From: Basilea psittacipulmonis DSM 24701
GTDB lineage: Bacteria; Pseudomonadota; Gammaproteobacteria; Burkholderiales; Burkholderiaceae_B
Assembly: GCF_000743945.1 (NCBI RefSeq)
Contig: NZ_CP009238.1
Location: forward strand, 1,240,001-1,304,000
Reading direction: 5' to 3'
Length of the DNA: 64,000 nucleotides
Each line of letters opens with the position of its first letter. Position 1 is the stretch's first letter. Below, piece by piece: positions 43,994 to 55,319 of the stretch. Made by a program: the position numbers and the translations under genes. The notes under the pieces were generated by a model. That model made no database searches and was not told the DNA's origin. It was given only the letters and a program-made list of their open reading frames with translations.

Positions 43994-45124
43994 TTATAAG
44001 GCTCCAATTGCAATACGAAGCATGCGGCGCAATGGTTCTGCCGCTCCCCATAGCAACTGATCGCCCACTGTAAAGGCACTTAAATACTCAGGTCCCATAG
44101 ACATCTTTCTAAGGCGACCGACTGGAATAGTTAAGGTTCCTGTTACCGCAACAGGCGTTAATTCACGCATGGTCACTTCTTTTTCATTCGGAATCACTTT
44201 GGCATAATCGGTACCTTTAGCAATCATATCGCTAATTTCATCAAGCGGTACATCACGTTTAAGCTTAATGGTGAGTGCTTGGCTATGACAACGCATTGCA
44301 CCGATACGCACACACAAACCATCGACTGGAACAGATGATGTGCCAAAGGCAGGACCACGACCTAAAATTTTGTTCGTTTCTACCTCAGCTTTCCATTCTT
44401 CACGTGATTGACCATTACCTAAATCCTTATCAATCCAAGGAATCAAGTTACCTGCCAACGGTACACCAAAATTATCTCTAGGAAGCGTAGGATCCTTTTG
44501 TCCATCTAGAATCATGCGATCGATTTCTAAAATAGCAGAAGCAGGATCGTCTAATAAAGAAGCAACTTTCGCATTCAAAATACCGAACTGAGTGATAAGC
44601 TCACGCATATGTTTTGCACCACCGCCAGAAGCCGCTTGGTACGTCATGCTCGTCATCCATTCGATCAAATCATGTTGGAACAAACCATTTAGGCCCATTA
44701 ACATACAACTAACGGTACAATTTCCACCCACAAATGTGCGACCACCCTTTTCTAAAGACTGATCAATCACATGACGGTTAACAGGATCTAACACAATGAC
44801 CGCTTCGTCTTTCATTCGCAAAGTACTGGCTGCATCGATCCAGATACCTTTCCAACCCGCTTCACGTAACTTGCCATACACCTCAGTTGTGTAATCGCCC
44901 CCTTGAGCGGTGACAATAATCGGTAACTTTTTTAACGATTCAATATCATATGCGTCTTGTAACAATCCCGCACCATCCGCCCATTCAGGTGCGTTGCCAC
45001 CGACATTACTCGTGGTAAAAAATACAGGATTGATTAATTTAAAATCATTTTCCTGACGCATACGGTCCATCAAGACAGACCCTACCATTCCACGCCAACC
45101 AACAAAACCAACTGAGGTATTCAT
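43994..45124 (-). CDS. asd: Aspartate-semialdehyde dehydrogenase
   Basis: This 376-residue NADPH-dependent enzyme makes aspartate semialdehyde, the branch point to lysine, diaminopimelate, threonine and methionine. NADP-binding start [19 protein letters not shown]; catalytic Cys in [15 protein letters not shown]; substrate histidine region [20 protein letters not shown]. The length matches the gram-negative form. It follows leuB by 25 bases in the leuCDB-asd order usual for Burkholderiales. Confidence 0.97.
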   Translation of the reverse strand: MNTSVGFVGWRGMVGSVLMDRMRQENDFKLINPVFFTTSNVGGNAPEWADGAGLLQDAYDIESLKKLPIIVTAQGGDYTTEVYGKLREAGWKGIWIDAASTLRMKDEAVIVLDPVNRHVIDQSLEKGGRTFVGGNCTVSCMLMGLNGLFQHDLIEWMTSMTYQAASGGGAKHMRELITQFGILNAKVASLLDDPASAILEIDRMILDGQKDPTLPRDNFGVPLAGNLIPWIDKDLGNGQSREEWKAEVETNKILGRGPAFGTSSVPVDGLCVRIGAMRCHSQALTIKLKRDVPLDEISDMIAKGTDYAKVIPNEKEVTMRELTPVAVTGTLTIPVGRLRKMSMGPEYLSAFTVGDQLLWGAAEPLRRMLRIAIGAL

Positions 45125-45149
45125 GTTCCCTAACTTCCTATATTAAGAT

Positions 45150-46223
45150 TTAAAGTGCTTTTAAAACAGCATCGCCCATTTCTGAGGTGCTAACTTGTGT
45201 GCAACCTGCTTGCATAATATCTGCGGTTCGCAATCCCTCGCTTAACACATGATTGACGGCTTGTTCGATTCTCACTGCTGCAGATTCCAAACCTAAAGAA
45301 TAACGCAATAACATAGCAGCCGACAAGATAGTTGCTAATGGATTGGCAATATTTTTACCCGCAATATCAGGAGCAGAACCATGACTCGGTTCATACAACC
45401 CTTGAGCTGAAGCATTTAACGAAGCTGACGGTAACATACCAATCGATCCCGTTAACATAGAAGCCTCATCCGATAAAATATCACCAAAAATATTACCTGT
45501 GACGATCACATCAAATGATTTAGGTGCTTTAACCAGTTGCATCGCGGCATTATCAATATACATATGCGATAACTCAATATCTGGATAATGCTGATGTTCA
45601 TCTATCATAATGTCACGCCAAAACTGCGATGTTTCCAATACATTAGCCTTATCGACACTACATACTTTTTTGTGACGTTTACGAGCAGCCTCAAAAGCCA
45701 CTTTCGCGATACGGCGTACTTCGGTTTCCGCATAACGCATCGTATCAAACCCCTCACGTTCACCTTTAAAAGGACCATCTGGACATTCTCTTTGCCCTCT
45801 TGGTTGTCCAAAATAAATATCCCCTGTTAACTCACGAACAATTAAAATATTCAAACCAGACACCACTTCTTCTTTCAAAGTCGATGCACTGGCAAGTTGG
45901 GGGTATAAAATAGCAGGTCTTAAATTTGCAAATAAACCTAATGATTTGCGTAAGCCCAAAATAGCTTGTTCTGGTCGCAAAGATCGAGGCAATTGATCAT
46001 ATTTCCAATCACCTACCGCCCCAAATAACACCGCATGAGAAGATTGTGCCAAACTCAACGTTTCTGGAGGAAGTGGATGGCCTTTGGCGTCATAAGCCGC
46101 ACCTCCGACAACACTTTCTTTCAGAACCAAATCCAAACCTAATGCCGTCAATACTCTGCTAGCTTGTTCAACAATCTCAGGACCAATACCATCTCCTGGT
46201 AATACAGCAATTTGATACGTCAT
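45150..46223 (-). CDS. leuB: 3-isopropylmalate dehydrogenase
   Basis: This NAD-dependent decarboxylating dehydrogenase of leucine synthesis has about 357 residues from the ATG at 46223, which is preceded by AGGAG. The upstream in-frame start at 46253 lies within leuD and is rejected. Motifs: [46 protein letters not shown], and the metal-binding [19 protein letters not shown]. It follows leuD by 2 bases. Confidence 0.97.
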   Translation of the reverse strand: MTYQIAVLPGDGIGPEIVEQASRVLTALGLDLVLKESVVGGAAYDAKGHPLPPETLSLAQSSHAVLFGAVGDWKYDQLPRSLRPEQAILGLRKSLGLFANLRPAILYPQLASASTLKEEVVSGLNILIVRELTGDIYFGQPRGQRECPDGPFKGEREGFDTMRYAETEVRRIAKVAFEAARKRHKKVCSVDKANVLETSQFWRDIMIDEHQHYPDIELSHMYIDNAAMQLVKAPKSFDVIVTGNIFGDILSDEASMLTGSIGMLPSASLNASAQGLYEPSHGSAPDIAGKNIANPLATILSAAMLLRYSLGLESAAVRIEQAVNHVLSEGLRTADIMQAGCTQVSTSEMGDAVLKAL

Positions 46224-46225
46224 AT

Positions 46226-46876
46226 TTACTCCTGATGAGAGGGGTTTAACCACGGGTATTTTTTAAAATAATTTTGCTCAAAATGGCGAATTTCTTCGGC
46301 TTTTTGCAAAGTCAATCCAATATCATCCAAACCATTTATTAAACAATGTTTTCTAAAAGCCGTGATGTCAAAAGCATAGGTTTTTGAAGAGGGAGTGATC
46401 ACTTGTTGATTCGGTAAATCAATCGTTAACTCATACCCCTCATTTGCTTGTACCGCTTGAAACAACTCATCCACATCTTGAGCAGACAACACAATCGGCA
46501 ACAAACCATTTTTATAACTATTATTGAAGAAAATATCAGCAAACGAGGGAGCAATAATCGCCCTAAATCCATATTGAATCAAAGCCCAAGGAGCATGTTC
46601 ACGACTAGAACCACAGCCAAAATTTTCTCTAGCTAATAAAATCGAGGCCCCTTGATAACGTGGAAAATTCAACACAAAATCAGGATTCAGTGGACGTTTA
46701 GTGTGGTCCATACCTGGTTCACCATGATCCAAATAACGCAATTCATCAAATGCATTCGGACCAAACCCAGTACGTTTAATTGATTTCAGAAACTGTTTAG
46801 GAATAATCAAATCCGTATCAACATTGGCCCGATCCAAAGGTACCACTAAGCCTTTGTGAATTGAAAATGCCTGCAT
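46226..46876 (-). CDS. leuD: 3-isopropylmalate dehydratase, small subunit
   Basis: This is the swivelling small subunit of isopropylmalate isomerase, 216 residues from the ATG at 46876 (GGAG 6 bases upstream; the open frame to 46906 is not used). Signatures are [19 protein letters not shown] and [20 protein letters not shown]. With LeuC it converts 2- to 3-isopropylmalate. One base separates it from leuC. Confidence 0.97.
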   Translation of the reverse strand: MQAFSIHKGLVVPLDRANVDTDLIIPKQFLKSIKRTGFGPNAFDELRYLDHGEPGMDHTKRPLNPDFVLNFPRYQGASILLARENFGCGSSREHAPWALIQYGFRAIIAPSFADIFFNNSYKNGLLPIVLSAQDVDELFQAVQANEGYELTIDLPNQQVITPSSKTYAFDITAFRKHCLINGLDDIGLTLQKAEEIRHFEQNYFKKYPWLNPSHQE

Positions 46877-46877
46877 A

Positions 46878-48284
46878 TTATTCTCCCATTGTTCTGACAT
46901 CAACAAAATGCCCTGCTATTGCTGCCGCTGCCGCCATCGCTGGACTTAATAAATGCGTGCGTCCACCCTGTCCTTGACGACCTTCAAAATTACGATTAGA
47001 GGTTGAAGCACAACGTTCACCTGGTGCTAATCGATCCGCATTCATCGCCAAACACATCGAACAACCGGGTTCTCGCCATTCAAATCCTGCTTCGATAAAA
47101 ATCTTATCTAAACCTTCTTTTTCAGCTTGTTCTTTGACTAAACCAGAACCTGGTACGACCATCGCCAGTTTTACATTTTTGGCAACTCGTTTTCCTTTTG
47201 CTACCGTTGCCGCTTGACGCAAATCTTCAATACGCGAGTTCGTACAGGAACCAATAAATACCTTATCAATCATCACGTCTTTAATCGCTTGATTTGCTTC
47301 CAACCCCATATACTGCAACGCTCGTTCAATGCTATTTTTCTTCACAGGATCAGATTCTTTAGCAGGATCAGGAATACGATCTTCTATCGTCAACACCATC
47401 TCTGGCGAAGTTCCCCAAGTCACTTGAGGGCGAATATCTTTTGCATCAATACGCACCACTTTATCAAAAGTCGCCCCCTCATCACTATGCAAGGTACGCC
47501 AATATGCGACTGCTTTTTCCCAATTAGCACCCTTGGGAGCAAAAGGACGATCTTTAAAATAGTCAATCGTTTTTTCATCAACAGCCACCATGCCTGAGCG
47601 AGCACCCGCCTCAATCGACATATTACACAAGGTCATACGACCCTCCATGCTCAACGCACGAATCACGGGGCCAGCAAACTCGATAGCGTAACCTGTACCC
47701 CCTGCTGTTCCAATCTTACCGATAATATGAAGCGCCAAATCCTTAGCACTACAACCAAAAGGCAGTTCACCCTCTACCTGAATAAGCATGCTTTTGCTTT
47801 TCTTCATCAATAAGGTTTGTGTGGCCAACACATGTTCAACTTCTGATGTACCAATGCCAAACGCTAAAGCCCCCATGGCACCATGAGTACTGGTGTGTGA
47901 ATCGCCACAAACCACTGTCATACCAGGTAACGTAGCCCCTTGTTCTGGTCCCACCACATGAACGATACCTTGGCGAATATCATTCATACCAAATTCTGTA
48001 ATGCCGAATTCACGACAATTCGCATCTAAGGTATCAACTTGAAGTTTTGAAATCGGATCAGCAATGCCTTTCCCACGTTCAGTAGTCGGCACATTATGAT
48101 CAGCCGTTGCCAAATTTGCTTGAATACGCCATGGTTTGCGATGAGCGATATGCAAACCCTCAAAAGCTTGTGGACTCGTTACTTCATGCAATAACTGACG
48201 ATCAATATAGATTAAACAGGTACCATCTTGTTCTTCATGAACAACATGTGCCTGCCATAATTTATCATATAAGGTTTGAGCCAT
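46878..48284 (-). CDS. leuC: 3-isopropylmalate dehydratase, large subunit
   Basis: This 468-residue aconitase-family subunit carries the 4Fe-4S cluster. Cluster cysteines are in [14 protein letters not shown] and in [11 protein letters not shown]. Active-site segments are [33 protein letters not shown] and [20 protein letters not shown]. It is first gene of leuCDB-asd. The 123-base upstream region probably holds the operon promoter; no leucine-rich leader peptide was seen. Confidence 0.97.
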   Translation of the reverse strand: MAQTLYDKLWQAHVVHEEQDGTCLIYIDRQLLHEVTSPQAFEGLHIAHRKPWRIQANLATADHNVPTTERGKGIADPISKLQVDTLDANCREFGITEFGMNDIRQGIVHVVGPEQGATLPGMTVVCGDSHTSTHGAMGALAFGIGTSEVEHVLATQTLLMKKSKSMLIQVEGELPFGCSAKDLALHIIGKIGTAGGTGYAIEFAGPVIRALSMEGRMTLCNMSIEAGARSGMVAVDEKTIDYFKDRPFAPKGANWEKAVAYWRTLHSDEGATFDKVVRIDAKDIRPQVTWGTSPEMVLTIEDRIPDPAKESDPVKKNSIERALQYMGLEANQAIKDVMIDKVFIGSCTNSRIEDLRQAATVAKGKRVAKNVKLAMVVPGSGLVKEQAEKEGLDKIFIEAGFEWREPGCSMCLAMNADRLAPGERCASTSNRNFEGRQGQGGRTHLLSPAMAAAAAIAGHFVDVRTMGE

Positions 48285-48407
48285 TTTCTTTCCAAAAACT
48301 ATCTATCATTCATACCAATAAAAACTGAAAATTATAACGATTTTTCACAACTTTAGATTGTATTTATCGCGTTCTTGGTGAGATTCACCCATTTTTAACG
48401 GTAAGGT

Positions 48408-49475
48408 TTATTCGTTCAAAGGTGCCACCGCTCGAGCTTGCAAGGCCGCATCTAACAACACCAAAGCTAATAACGCTTCTGCAATGGGCGTAGCTCGAAT
48501 TCCCACACAAGGATCATGTCGCCCCAATGTCTGCACCATCACCGCTTGTCCAGTGGTATCGATAGATGGTCTTTCAACACGAATACTGGATGTCGGCTTA
48601 ATCGCTAAAGACACACGTATGGTTTGTCCTGTTGAAATACCGCCTAAGATTCCACCTGCGTGATTGGACAAAAAGCCCTCTGGTGTCATCGCATCGCCAT
48701 GTTCGGAACCTTTTTGAGTCACACAATCAAAACCGTCACCAATCGAAACCGCTTTCACCGCATTTAATCCCATCATCGCATAAGCAATCATCGCATCTAA
48801 ACGGTCATAAATCGGTTCCCCTAACCCTACGGGTACAGATTCTGCCAGTACTTCAATTCTCGCCCCAATAGAGTCCCCTGCTTTACGCAAATCATCCATA
48901 TACGACTCTAGCTCTGGAATAATTTCCTGATTAGGTGCAAAAAATGGGTTTTGTGATACCCATTCCCAAGACTGGAACGGAATCATAATCGGACCTAATT
49001 GACTCATATACCCTTTAATTTCCGTGCCGAACATCTGTTTCAATATTTTTTTAGCAATGGCCCCTGCCGCTACCGTTGGAGCCGTCAAACGTGCTGACGA
49101 ACGCCCACCTCCTCTAGGATCACGAATACCATACTTCTTCCAATAGGTATAATCAGCATGCCCAGGTCTAAATTGTTGGGCGATATTCTGATAATCTTTA
49201 CTACGTTGATCCGTATTGTGAATCAATAAAGCAATCGGTGCTCCTGTCGTTTTACCCTCATAAACACCTGATAAAATCTGAACCTGATCCGCCTCTTGTC
49301 GTTGGGTAACATGACGAGAAGTGCCGGGCTTACGTCTATCCAATTCATGTTGGATATCCGCTTCACACAATGCAATCTGGGCGGGAACACCATCCACCAC
49401 ACACCCAATTGCGGGACCATGAGACTCACCAAAATTCGTGACCGTAAAAATTTTACCGAAAATACTACCTGCCAT
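48408..49475 (-). CDS. aroC: Chorismate synthase
   Basis: This 355-residue FMN-dependent enzyme makes chorismate from EPSP, the last common step of aromatic amino-acid synthesis. Family signatures: [56 protein letters not shown] and DALMTPEGFL-like [20 protein letters not shown]. It overlaps the upstream DUF2069 gene by 11 bases, so they are coupled. Confidence 0.97.
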   Translation of the reverse strand: MAGSIFGKIFTVTNFGESHGPAIGCVVDGVPAQIALCEADIQHELDRRKPGTSRHVTQRQEADQVQILSGVYEGKTTGAPIALLIHNTDQRSKDYQNIAQQFRPGHADYTYWKKYGIRDPRGGGRSSARLTAPTVAAGAIAKKILKQMFGTEIKGYMSQLGPIMIPFQSWEWVSQNPFFAPNQEIIPELESYMDDLRKAGDSIGARIEVLAESVPVGLGEPIYDRLDAMIAYAMMGLNAVKAVSIGDGFDCVTQKGSEHGDAMTPEGFLSNHAGGILGGISTGQTIRVSLAIKPTSSIRVERPSIDTTGQAVMVQTLGRHDPCVGIRATPIAEALLALVLLDAALQARAVAPLNE

Positions 49476-49851
49476 TTTTTTCCCTTTTTGCCCATTGTTT
49501 AAGCGGTCTTACATAAACTATCGCTGTAAAAAAAGCCAAACTGCTTAATATCACTTGAATCATCGCCAAATATCTTGACGTATCGGAGACATCTGAACAT
49601 AATCTAACCACGCCAATCATCAGATAAAACAACACTAACATTGATGTCCATTGAAATGTATAATTCTGGTTTTTGATTAATCCTGGCAAGGTTAACAACA
49701 GTGGCCAAGCATATAACCACCAAAATGTGCCACCTGTTTTAAGCGGATCAATCCATTGTTCCCACAAAAGAATTAATAAAAATAAGCCCACGATGCTAGC
49801 GATACAACCGTAACGCCATATCGGATTCAGTTTAATTTGATGATGTTCCAT
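49465..49851 (-). CDS. DUF2069 family membrane protein
   Basis: This 128-residue protein has four hydrophobic helices ([68 protein letters not shown]). It fits the DUF2069 family, small inner-membrane proteins common in beta- and gammaproteobacteria with no assigned function. It ends in a basic tail (KREKNGR). It is divergent from yihY with a 93-base gap and overlaps aroC by 11 bases. Confidence 0.82.
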   Translation of the reverse strand: MEHHQIKLNPIWRYGCIASIVGLFLLILLWEQWIDPLKTGGTFWWLYAWPLLLTLPGLIKNQNYTFQWTSMLVLFYLMIGVVRLCSDVSDTSRYLAMIQVILSSLAFFTAIVYVRPLKQWAKREKNGR

Positions 49852-49944
49852 ACGCTCAATACATTCTTTAAGTCCTACATTATAGTCATCAATACGTTAA
49901 AATAAAACATTTGTCTATAAAATAAATTTCTAAATTCAACACTT

Positions 49945-51147
49945 ATGATTAGTTTGACTCGTCAACAATGGCTATCTTTTTTAAAACACTTGATTCGAGA
50001 AATTCAACGAACACGGATTTTAGATGTAGCAGGTAGTTTGACCTTTACAACCACCTTAGCGGTTGTTCCCCTATTAGCGGTGATTTTATCCCTATTTACC
50101 GCCTTTCCCATTTTTAAAGATTTTCAGGTAGAAGTCGAACAATTTATGATGCACAACCTTTTGCCTGAAACCATGTCCAGCACGATTCAAGGCTATTTAA
50201 CAACGTTTGCCAATTCAGCCAAAAGTATCACGACATGGGGGATGATCTTTTTAATGATCACCTCTATTTTGTTAATCAAAACCATCGATGATGTTTTAAA
50301 TCGCATTGCCAATGTCAGCCAGCAAAGACACGTTATACATCGTATTTTGGTGTATTGGGCCGTATTGACTTTAGGCCCTATCATGCTGGGAGCAAGTTTA
50401 TGGGTGACTTCTTGGGTAGCTAGTGCCGAGTTTGGGTTTACGAGTTTGAGTATAGGGTTAAGACTCAGCTATGCGTTTTTAAATTTTTTATTATTTACCG
50501 TTGCGTTTACCCTTTTATATTTTGTCGTACCAAATCGTCGCATAGCGTTTAAAGATGCGTTTATTGGTGGGATTATCGCCTCGATCCTTGCTCAAGCCAT
50601 GAAAACTGGATTTACTTGGTATATCACCACATTTCCCTCATACACTTTGATTTATGGTGCGTTTGCAGCCATACCCATTTTCTTAATTTGGATATATTTA
50701 TCTTGGACGATTGTATTATTGGGAGCCATTATTGCGACAAGCTTACCTCAGCTTAACATCAATCCTCAACAACAACGTTCCAAAAAAGGACACCAATTTA
50801 TCGACTGTTTAGCCATCTTGAGTTTTTTAAGTCAGTTGCGAGACCATCACCAGCCTGATGTCAACAATATTGAAATCGCCCACAAACTTAACCTACTTCC
50901 TCAAGAAAGTGATACACTGTTGAGAATCATGAAAAAGCTACATTACGTAACACATACATCACAAGGAAAATGGACCTTGAGCTGTGACAACGATCAAGCT
51001 ATCAATCAGTTAGCCTATCACTTCATTTTTGATCAATCCTACCTCAATCCATCGTTACATCATATTTTTAACGATATTTTCATCAAAAATGAATCTTTAT
51101 CTTTAAGAGATAGCTTGACATACCTACACCATCCTCATGGAGAATAA
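49945..51147 (+). CDS. YihY/BrkB family inner-membrane protein
   Basis: This 400-residue protein was once called RNase BN; that activity is now assigned to another enzyme, so the role is open. Family features: AGSLTFTTTLAVVPLLAVIL near residue 30, SITTWGMIFLMITSILLIKT, VPNRRIAFKDAFIGGIIASI, and YGAFAAIPIFLIWIYLSWTI. About six membrane helices are followed by a cytoplasmic winged-helix-like C-terminal part (residues about 285-400). The next gene follows after one base. Confidence 0.88.
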   Translation: MISLTRQQWLSFLKHLIREIQRTRILDVAGSLTFTTTLAVVPLLAVILSLFTAFPIFKDFQVEVEQFMMHNLLPETMSSTIQGYLTTFANSAKSITTWGMIFLMITSILLIKTIDDVLNRIANVSQQRHVIHRILVYWAVLTLGPIMLGASLWVTSWVASAEFGFTSLSIGLRLSYAFLNFLLFTVAFTLLYFVVPNRRIAFKDAFIGGIIASILAQAMKTGFTWYITTFPSYTLIYGAFAAIPIFLIWIYLSWTIVLLGAIIATSLPQLNINPQQQRSKKGHQFIDCLAILSFLSQLRDHHQPDVNNIEIAHKLNLLPQESDTLLRIMKKLHYVTHTSQGKWTLSCDNDQAINQLAYHFIFDQSYLNPSLHHIFNDIFIKNESLSLRDSLTYLHHPHGE

Positions 51148-51148
51148 C

Positions 51149-51610
51149 ATGCTAAAAATAAATGAAGTTCTACACGTCAGTTCTGATATATTGTACGTTG
51201 GTAAACCAGAAGACAGCGTTCAATCCGCTATTGATTCCATGGCAAAGTACCATAAAGGCTGTATTTTGGTGATGGAATCAGGCGAACTCGTCGGGATCGT
51301 AACCTTTTTTGACATCATCTGCTTATTATCAAAAAAACGCGGTGTGGTAGGCGATGCTCGTTTAAGAAGCATCATGAATGACGCCCCTATCACCGTCACT
51401 CCCTCCACGTCCGTAAAAGAAGTCCAACGTCTAATGCTCGATCACAACGTACGTTACATCCCTGTATTAGATGGTTCAAAAATCATCGGCGTGATTTCCA
51501 TTGCAGACGTATCTCGATTCCTTTTATATGCTGAGAAATATGAAAACAACCTACTCAAAGCCTATATCAAAACACTTGGCACCGATAATGAGGATATGAA
51601 GGAAGTTTAA
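51149..51610 (+). CDS. CBS-domain protein
   Basis: About 153 residues from the ATG at 51149, which uses the GGAG at the end of yihY. Two CBS motifs fill the protein: residues about 10-60 (VGKPEDSVQSAIDSMAKYHK, ILVMESGELVGIVTFFDII) and about 75-130 (APITVTPSTSVKEVQRLMLD, IPVLDGSKIIGVISIADVSR). Stand-alone CBS pairs bind adenine nucleotides and regulate partners. The target is not known. A bidirectional terminator follows. Confidence 0.88.
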   Translation: MLKINEVLHVSSDILYVGKPEDSVQSAIDSMAKYHKGCILVMESGELVGIVTFFDIICLLSKKRGVVGDARLRSIMNDAPITVTPSTSVKEVQRLMLDHNVRYIPVLDGSKIIGVISIADVSRFLLYAEKYENNLLKAYIKTLGTDNEDMKEV

Positions 51611-51738
51611 TATTCAAGGCATAAAAAGATGGTTTTTTGATTAAAAACTTAAATATAGAATGCAAAAAGTGAAACGATAAAAGAAAGTTCATTCAAACCT
51701 TATGTGATTAAATGTGTTTAAATGTTAAGCAAAAAATT

Positions 51739-51763
51739 GGGTACCTAGTTAGGTACCCGTTTT
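51739..51763. terminator. Bidirectional Rho-independent terminator
   Basis: GGGTACCT (51739-51746) and AGGTACCC (51751-51758) form a perfect 8-bp stem with loop AGTT. T-runs flank it in both directions (TTTT rightward, a run of T leftward). It lies between convergent genes (CBS protein and TadG-like gene). Confidence 0.9.
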
Positions 51764-51777
51764 ATATTCAGATATGA

Positions 51778-53832
51778 TTAGTTGATACTGATGCCACTTT
51801 CTGTGACCGATGATTCACCCTCCTTCTCGGTAGTAGTAGATGATTCATCAATTGTGACAGTCGTTTGAAACTCCATCGAAGCTTTACGCAGTGCTTCTTT
51901 AAATTGAGATGCATTATCAGCTGTATAAACTGCATCAGCACAAGATCTCCAGTTATCCATCTCCTCAGGTGAACGATAATTTAAAAAATCTACAAATATA
52001 ATCTTAGCCCGAGGAATACTGGCATAAGCTTCACCGTCTAAAGCATCTAAACGTTTTCTAATAGCTTCACAAAAACCTAGCCCTGTTTTCTTTCCCTTAG
52101 CTGTAGCAAAAAGTTTTTGCATTTCATCCATTTCATATTCAGGCGCTTTTTTACCTGTAGGATAGGGGCGAAGTGCAGAAAAATACAATTTACCTGCACT
52201 AACTAATTTTATAGATTTATCAAGATAATAGCGAGAATTTGATTTAATCCATGATTTCTCGCGATTATTACATTTCCTTCTTTTCACAATATCAGAAGCT
52301 GACTGAGTTGCATCACCACAATACCAATCCGACTCTTCAACAGCTTTCATATAGCCTGGAGCAAATTTTGCACCTGAAGATACAATAATCATCATTCGTT
52401 GCCTTGGTACAGCTTTTACTTCAGGAGAATCTTGAGCGTCTAAATTAATAAAGTTCTGTAATCCAACAATCATACCTGAAGTAACATTTGCAACACCAAA
52501 TGCATAATTATTTAAAGTACTACTTACAAAACTTTGGTAGGCACTTATATCTTTAGAAGTGTACCAACGAGATGATAACTCAATATTCTTATCTGTTGTG
52601 CGTCCAAAACAAAAACGCTTATTTAAACCAATATTCAAACGATATGTAGATGTATCAGTTAATAAAGTATCAACATTCATTTCACTAATCGCATCGATAG
52701 TCAGCGATACATCCACATATAAAGGAAGATATTTGGCAATATAGTAAGCATAATGATAATTCCCTGTATTCTGTAATGTATCAAAAGAATTTAGCGCATT
52801 TCTAAGATTTTCACCCATATTGTCAACAGATGAAAAACTTTGTAAGGGTTGCATTGCATACATACTTTTACTAGATGCTGCATTTTTTGGCCAAACCAAT
52901 GTTTCCAGATAATCTCTACCTGCTTTTTGCTGATTATAAGTCGATAACCCTTTTGCATCAATGCCATGATACGGTACAACACATATGGATCTAGAACCTG
53001 CTTTTTGGGAGCGAACCTGTGCCCCAAAACTAAATGGCGTAATGGCTAGGCGATTAACTTGGTTTTTAGCACTACCATCTTTTTGAACATCAAACACAGG
53101 CAATTCATAACCATTAATCGCATTATTGAAAGCAACTGCACCCACCTGAGCTGTACATTTTTGTTTAGTTCTCTCTTTTGTTAAATAGGCTCTCATCGCA
53201 TCTGGATAATTCGATGGATTTGTAAAATAAACGCTATTACATCGAGAATTACTCTCCTCTCTATCTGAAGTCATGTACCCGTCTGAGAAATCAGCCACTA
53301 ACATAATATCCATAGGCACTTTCTGCACCATGGGTATTTTTTCTTCTTTTCTTGTCTCGATACTTTTAGTCACCAACTTCGCTGCTTTACCCGAACCACC
53401 AACATTTATTTTTTCAGGTACAAACACAACGCCTTGGACAGAAACGGGAAGCAAGTTATGACGCACAAAGTTTCCAGTGGCTTCACAAATAACACGGCCC
53501 TTCGAGTCTTTTTCACAAAGGCCTTTAAAATTCGGATCGACCGATTTAGTGGAATAAAGAGATGCGTAAGTATTCGCAATATAGTCATTTCGTTTTTGTA
53601 TCTCGGCTTTTTCAAGTCCAGAATTAGACCGATAATTATTATTCTCCGTCACTAAATTCAAACTAGCTTGTTCCAAACTATCTGCCAAACGAGCTTTATC
53701 GTTTAACATACCCGTGTAATCAACGGAAGTTGCCATTCCCCCTGCCACGAATACACTTACCAAGCCAAAAATCACGGCATAAGCACCTTTCTCATTACGA
53801 TAGAACTGTTTCAACATGCGTAATTTCTTCAT
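51778..53832 (-). CDS. TadG-like pilus-assembly/vWA-type membrane protein
   Basis: This protein has 684 residues from the ATG at 53832. The N-terminus FYRNEKGAYAVIFGLVSVFV is the TadE/TadG-type membrane anchor, followed by MLNDKARLADSLEQASLNLV. The large extracytoplasmic part has an integrin-like metal-site candidate in DIMLVADFSDGYM and a later CNxREKSW-type segment; many Cys are present (possible disulfides). It ends in a Ser/Thr/Glu-rich tail. TadG takes part in tight-adherence (Flp) pilus systems, but no other tad gene is present here, so it is an orphan or the window contains only one unit. Signs of transfer are not obvious. Confidence 0.75.
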   Translation of the reverse strand: MKKLRMLKQFYRNEKGAYAVIFGLVSVFVAGGMATSVDYTGMLNDKARLADSLEQASLNLVTENNNYRSNSGLEKAEIQKRNDYIANTYASLYSTKSVDPNFKGLCEKDSKGRVICEATGNFVRHNLLPVSVQGVVFVPEKINVGGSGKAAKLVTKSIETRKEEKIPMVQKVPMDIMLVADFSDGYMTSDREESNSRCNSVYFTNPSNYPDAMRAYLTKERTKQKCTAQVGAVAFNNAINGYELPVFDVQKDGSAKNQVNRLAITPFSFGAQVRSQKAGSRSICVVPYHGIDAKGLSTYNQQKAGRDYLETLVWPKNAASSKSMYAMQPLQSFSSVDNMGENLRNALNSFDTLQNTGNYHYAYYIAKYLPLYVDVSLTIDAISEMNVDTLLTDTSTYRLNIGLNKRFCFGRTTDKNIELSSRWYTSKDISAYQSFVSSTLNNYAFGVANVTSGMIVGLQNFINLDAQDSPEVKAVPRQRMMIIVSSGAKFAPGYMKAVEESDWYCGDATQSASDIVKRRKCNNREKSWIKSNSRYYLDKSIKLVSAGKLYFSALRPYPTGKKAPEYEMDEMQKLFATAKGKKTGLGFCEAIRKRLDALDGEAYASIPRAKIIFVDFLNYRSPEEMDNWRSCADAVYTADNASQFKEALRKASMEFQTTVTIDESSTTTEKEGESSVTESGISIN

Positions 53833-53844
53833 CTCGTTTCCCAA

Positions 53845-54131
53845 ATATTTCCATATGTTTCATCACGATATATCACTCCGATTTTACCATACCCCCCTAT
53901 ATTTCTTTCTTGATTTTTAATAATTTGAAACGATTTTGAAACAGCTTTATCTTATCTGGCTGAGCAATTTTTCCATTAAAAATATAAAAACCCTGATAAA
54001 AACAAGGTTTAATCAACAATTATTTTTTGTTGTTTTATTTTCTTTGAATATTAAACAATATTTTCCACCTTCACGATATGACTGTTTGCCTCAAAATAAA
54101 AGACCCTGCTTTACACAGGGCCTCATTCGCA
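53845..54131. other. Intergenic region upstream of the TadG-like gene
   Basis: This 287-base AT-rich region has no supported gene; it holds the promoter region of the TadG-like gene and, at its right end, the terminator of the cytochrome-peroxidase gene. Confidence 0.5.
54094..54122 (-). terminator. Rho-independent terminator of the iron-locus operon
   Basis: In the leftward direction GGCCCTG (complement of 54116-54122) pairs with CAGGGTC (complement of 54102-54108, one mismatch) and is followed by TTTTATTTT. It lies 10 bases past the cytochrome-peroxidase stop. Confidence 0.8.
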
Positions 54132-55319
54132 TCATTTTTTACTTGCTTCTTGTTTTTTGATTTCCTCCAATAAAGGTTCGTATCGTTTATCCGTCAGTGT
54201 TTCTAAAAATGCCACTAAAGCATCAATCTTGGCGGGAGTCAACGCAACGGCTTTTAATTCATCTAAAGCAATATTATCTTCAACTTCTGGAGGGGCCCAT
54301 GGCAAGCCAGTTTCGGGATTGATATTATCTTTAGGATCATTGTATTTGTTGTAGAATTGAATGACCGTACGTAAATGTTGAAAAACACCATTGTGCATAT
54401 AAGGCCCTGTCACCGCCACATTACGCAAGGTTGGCACCTTAAATTTACCTCTTTGTGCCTCTTTGTCTTTAACGTTAGGATTTGCCGCTAAACCTTGATC
54501 GACAAAATTAGGATCACCATGAACTTCGATCAGCTTGGGATTAGCGGGTACACCAATATTACGATACTGAAAATTAGTAAACGTTTCTTTTGGATCCTCA
54601 ACCACACGATTAATCAAATGGCATGTCGAACAGTTAACGTTATTATTTGAGAAAAACAAGGTTCTACCTAGATCTTCTTCGATAGTTAATTCATATTCAC
54701 CTTTTAGGAAACGATCATATTTTGAATCAAAGGTACTAAAATCCTTTGTTTTCTCAAAAGCCTCAATCGTTTCCGTCACGGCACGATATGCTTTATCCGT
54801 TTCATTCCAAACATCGCCTCCATAAATCGCTTCTAATGTTTCCTTGTAATAAGGCACCTCTTTAAGGCGATCCACCACTGCTTTAGCATCAGGCATCATC
54901 ATCTCAGCAGGGTTAACAGGCGGGCCACCGGCCTGATTAGCCAAGGTTTCTGCCCTACCATCCCAGAATTGACCACCCACATATTGCTTCAATTTCTCAT
55001 CGTAATGAAAACGAGGAGAAAACGCTGCATAGCTTGCTGTCGGTGCATTACGATCGCCAAATGCGTGTCCATCTGCCCCTTGCGAAGCAACGCCATTAGC
55101 TCGAGTCAAACGTCTATCAGCAAAGGCTGTATCTGGATTGTGGCAAGTCGCACAACTTATCGTATTATTGAAAGAGAGTCGTGCATCAAAAAATAAAGCT
55201 TTGCCCATTTCTTGAGCCATTTCTTCCTTGCTTTTGTCTACCGCATACGACATAGAAGTCATAAGACAAGCAACTAATAACACGCTATGTTTCACGATAT
55301 GACGCATTCTTTTTTTCAT
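54132..55319 (-). CDS. Di-haem cytochrome c peroxidase family protein (CCP/MauG)
   Basis: This 395-residue exported protein has a signal peptide (HSVLLVACLMTSMSYA, cleavage near residue 26). It has two haem c sites, CATCH (56-60) and CSTCH (230-234). The surrounding FFDARLSFNNTISCATCHNP and GRTLFFSNNNVNCSTCH are typical of bacterial cytochrome c peroxidases and MauG relatives. It may reduce peroxide, or oxidise a partner protein or ligand as in related iron-uptake loci. The start overlaps the sterol-desaturase-like gene by 35 bases; GGAG lies 8 bases before the ATG. It is last gene of the operon. Confidence 0.9.
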   Translation of the reverse strand: MKKRMRHIVKHSVLLVACLMTSMSYAVDKSKEEMAQEMGKALFFDARLSFNNTISCATCHNPDTAFADRRLTRANGVASQGADGHAFGDRNAPTASYAAFSPRFHYDEKLKQYVGGQFWDGRAETLANQAGGPPVNPAEMMMPDAKAVVDRLKEVPYYKETLEAIYGGDVWNETDKAYRAVTETIEAFEKTKDFSTFDSKYDRFLKGEYELTIEEDLGRTLFFSNNNVNCSTCHLINRVVEDPKETFTNFQYRNIGVPANPKLIEVHGDPNFVDQGLAANPNVKDKEAQRGKFKVPTLRNVAVTGPYMHNGVFQHLRTVIQFYNKYNDPKDNINPETGLPWAPPEVEDNIALDELKAVALTPAKIDALVAFLETLTDKRYEPLLEEIKKQEASKK

